Positions 61,808 through 64,000 of a stretch of DNA of 64,000 nucleotides are shown in pieces. The position numbers and the translations under genes are program-made. The notes under the pieces were generated by a model that saw only the letters and a program-made list of their open reading frames with translations, was not told the origin of the DNA and ran no database searches. This stretch comes from Gigantopelta aegis. Taxonomy: Eukaryota > Mollusca > Gastropoda > Neomphalida > Peltospiridae. The stretch spans positions 70,733,695 through 70,797,694 of the forward strand of contig NC_054702.1 of assembly GCF_016097555.1 (NCBI RefSeq), in the 5' to 3' direction. Numbering within the stretch: position 1 is the stretch's first letter; every line of letters begins with the position of its first letter.

Positions 61808-62068
61808 TTATATGGTTATGGACCACATAGCTAATGACAAGAAACCTGCTGACATAGCATATGGGCTACTTCTTTTAGTTAGCAGCAAGGCATCTTTTAT
61901 GTGCACCATCCCACAGACAGGATAGTACATACCATAGCCTTTGTTACACCAGATGTGTAACTCTGGCTGAAATGAGAAATAGCCTAAGTGACCCACCGGA
62001 AGGGATCAATTCTAGACTGACTGCACATCAGATGAGTGCTTTACCACATGGCTCTGCCCAACCCCATC
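61808..62068 (-). mobile_element. SINE, type A, degenerate
   Basis: Core (plus strand GCACCATCCCACAGACAGGA) and head (GTGCTTTACCACATGGCTC) recognisable but diverged. Confidence 0.6.
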
Positions 62069-62818
62069 ACAAATTTAGATTCGCTTCAGGAACAAAAAAG
62101 TTACAATATACAGTTTGAAACCATGTCCAGAAGATATAGGCCTACTCTAAGCAGCAGATAAGTCTGCTCATACATTTACCAGCAAGTACCTTTCAGGAAA
62201 CATTTTGTTTCATATGGCGTCACGATTTGCTACACAAATTTTAGAGATTGCTACACAATTTTAAAACATTAAACATAGTTGCTAATCAATTTTCAATCGA
62301 GTACAAACATCACTATAATCAACATTTTGAAAACAAAATATTCCCTACCTTTATGTTGATTATACCATAATACTGATACCTATTTAAAAATAAAAGTTGA
62401 AATAAAAAATTATATCATATTTAAAGCTCATTCAGGGCTAGCTCTGGCACTCGCCAAATTTGCCAACTGCAAATTTTATTTTAATTTGGTGAATAAATTT
62501 CATGTAGTAAATGTTATTTTATTAGAAAATAACTGGGGTTTTGCCATTTTTAAAGTTTAAAATGTTGATTTGGCAAACTTTTCTGATCACCCAGAGTTAA
62601 CCATGTAATTTTTCAGGATAAAATGCAGTCTATATAATATTCTTTGTGAAAATAATATGTATGCATTTATGAAAAAAAGCCAAACAAATCACTTGCATCA
62701 TTGTATTGCATAGTTTCTGTAAGTATGAAATTCGATCATGTAACTTAAAATTTCTGCATGATATAATCATATTACATATATCAATATCACACTGGATTTT
62801 TTTCAGTTCCCTCAGTAA

Positions 62819-64000
62819 TTATTTTAATGGAGTATGATCAGCTCCAACTGCATCAGCAATACTGGAGTATCCTTCTTTTTCCAAAATCTCTGAAAGTTCC
62901 CTTTTTATCTTGTTAACAATAGGTGGACCCTTGTAGACTAGTGCAGTATAAATCTGTACCAAACTGGCTCCTGCTTTTATTTTGTCAAATGCATCTCTCC
63001 CTGAACTGATGCCACCAACCCCAATTATGGGTATTTTCCCTCTGGTTAGTCTGTACATGTCATGCACTGTGCTGGTAGCCATCTCACGTAGAGGCTCACC
63101 ACTCAAACCTCCCGTCTCATCTTTGTGGAGGCTCTGTAGTTCAGACGGTCGACTGGTGGTTGTGTTAGTAACTATGAGGCCGTCAACACCCCCCTTCTCC
63201 CTGGACACTACTGCAGCTATGTCTTGCTTATCCTGATCTGAAAGATCGGGGGCTATTTTCAATAATAATGCTGGCTTTGGATCACAATGCAGACTGTCCC
63301 GTTCTTTAACAACCTGATCTAATAAAGTTCCCAATGCCTTGCGCCCTTGCATAGCACGTAAACCAGGTGTATTTGGACTAGACACATTGATGACAAGATA
63401 GTCGCCCACTTTTCCAAATCGTTTCACACCTTTCACATAATCATCAACAGGATATGAAGATAGCTTATTGTTTCCTAGATTTATTCCTAAAATTCCTTGT
63501 TCTCTTTTCAAATTTATTTTTGGAGGATCCGTTTCTGTCCACAAATTAATATTCAACATATTTCTCTGCTCATCCATTCTAGGACATTTTGAATCTGGAA
63601 ACCTAGACTGTTCTCTGGATCTCAACTTGCTGTACACAGCCTCATGTCCTTCACTGTTAAAACCGTATCTGTTAATAATTGCCTTGTCTTCTGTGAGCCT
63701 GAATACACGTGGCCGGGGGTTGCCTGCTTGTGCAACTGGTGTAACGCTTCCAATCTCTACAAATCCAAAACCTAGAGAAAGCAGTCCATCAACTGCATCC
63801 CCATCCTTGTCAAATCCTGCAGCTAAGCCAATTGGGTTACTGAACTGCTGACCCCAAACGACAGTTTTAAGACTCTGTGGGTCAAGATACCTGGACCGTG
63901 GGATAAGTTTGTATTTGGCCATTTTGACTGCAAATTTGTGTGCCGATTCTGCATCAAATACTCGCATGGACAGTGGCATGACTTGATTTTCATAAAACCT
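62819..64000 (-). CDS. DHODH: Dihydroorotate dehydrogenase (quinone), class 2, 5' end off the window
   Basis: Fourth step of pyrimidine synthesis: oxidises dihydroorotate to orotate with FMN and passes electrons to ubiquinone at the mitochondrial inner membrane. The frame is open from 64000 to TAA at 62819-62821, 393 codons plus stop. Residues upstream of the ATG at 63979 (RFYENQV) align with human RFYAEHL, so that ATG is internal and the presequence and membrane anchor, about 36 residues, lie beyond the edge. Visible: IGLAAGFDKDG (FMN site), FVEIGSVTP, INRYGFNS, NVSSPNTPGLR with the catalytic serine of class 2 enzymes, KIAPDLS, TNTTTSRP, GGLSG and GVGGISSG (phosphate binding). Compared with human there are about 28 extra residues before GINLGNNK. 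No intron interrupts the visible part. Confidence 0.95.
   Translation of the reverse strand, partial: RFYENQVMPLSMRVFDAESAHKFAVKMAKYKLIPRSRYLDPQSLKTVVWGQQFSNPIGLAAGFDKDGDAVDGLLSLGFGFVEIGSVTPVAQAGNPRPRVFRLTEDKAIINRYGFNSEGHEAVYSKLRSREQSRFPDSKCPRMDEQRNMLNINLWTETDPPKINLKREQGILGINLGNNKLSSYPVDDYVKGVKRFGKVGDYLVINVSSPNTPGLRAMQGRKALGTLLDQVVKERDSLHCDPKPALLLKIAPDLSDQDKQDIAAVVSREKGGVDGLIVTNTTTSRPSELQSLHKDETGGLSGEPLREMATSTVHDMYRLTRGKIPIIGVGGISSGRDAFDKIKAGASLVQIYTALVYKGPPIVNKIKRELSEILEKEGYSSIADAVGADHTPLK

Noticed and set aside
62982-63851. Plus-strand frames opposite DHODH
   Set aside because: Antisense shadows of the conserved DHODH coding sequence.

Overview
This is a eukaryotic, intron-rich, AT-rich and very repeat-rich nuclear window, most likely from a mollusc and probably a gastropod. 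That assignment rests on the animal gene set (Scm-type Polycomb protein, complex I NDUFB4, an SLC16A10-like transporter, DHODH) and on abundant tRNA-headed SINEs of a kind I associate with mollusc genomes; the genus cannot be fixed from the sequence alone. Most short open frames are repeats or chance.

Layout. 1-12.7 kb: intergenic or upstream repeats (SINEs, a LINE 3' fragment at 2.4-3.1 kb, a solo LTR at 5.1-6.35 kb, microsatellites at 8-10 kb, a LINE reverse-transcriptase fragment at 11.5-12.2 kb) and a 200-N assembly gap at 12234-12433. 12.7-19.65 kb (+): last four exons of an SLC16A10/MCT10-like transporter; its third visible intron holds a second solo LTR of the same family. 19.65-31 kb: repeats, microsatellites, then the long AT-rich downstream region of the next gene. 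31.0-44.4 kb (-): an eleven-exon Sex comb on midleg (Scm/SCMH1-like) gene, 560 residues assembled, with two MBT domains, SLED and SAM. 46.86-54.6 kb (+): a three-exon NDUFB4 gene, 129 residues, divergently arranged with Scm. 55.46-57.06 kb: a Tc1/mariner-like element with one frameshift. 57-62.8 kb: SINE-dense spacer with a fully resolved nested SINE pair. 62.8-64.0 kb (-): the DHODH coding region, open to the window edge with no intron.

The genes do not form a pathway. DHODH and NDUFB4 both act at the mitochondrial inner membrane and both connect to ubiquinone, but their proximity has no evident meaning. Scm and NDUFB4 form a head-to-head pair sharing about 2.4 kb of spacer.

The hunt produced no new biochemical system. 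The notable signals are: a set of short non-autonomous DNA elements with CAG/CTG-type ends and 5-bp target-site duplications, several nested in other repeats; a SINE whose pyrimidine-rich 3' tail appears to supply the splice acceptor tract of the Scm SLED exon; two solo LTRs carrying repeated TTACGTAA bZIP-type sites; a 131-bp unit present three times in tandem; and a DHODH coding region with no intron and a roughly 28-residue insertion. Exon borders were found by eye from frame, homology and GT/AG signals. They are mutually phase-consistent but are not transcript-verified.
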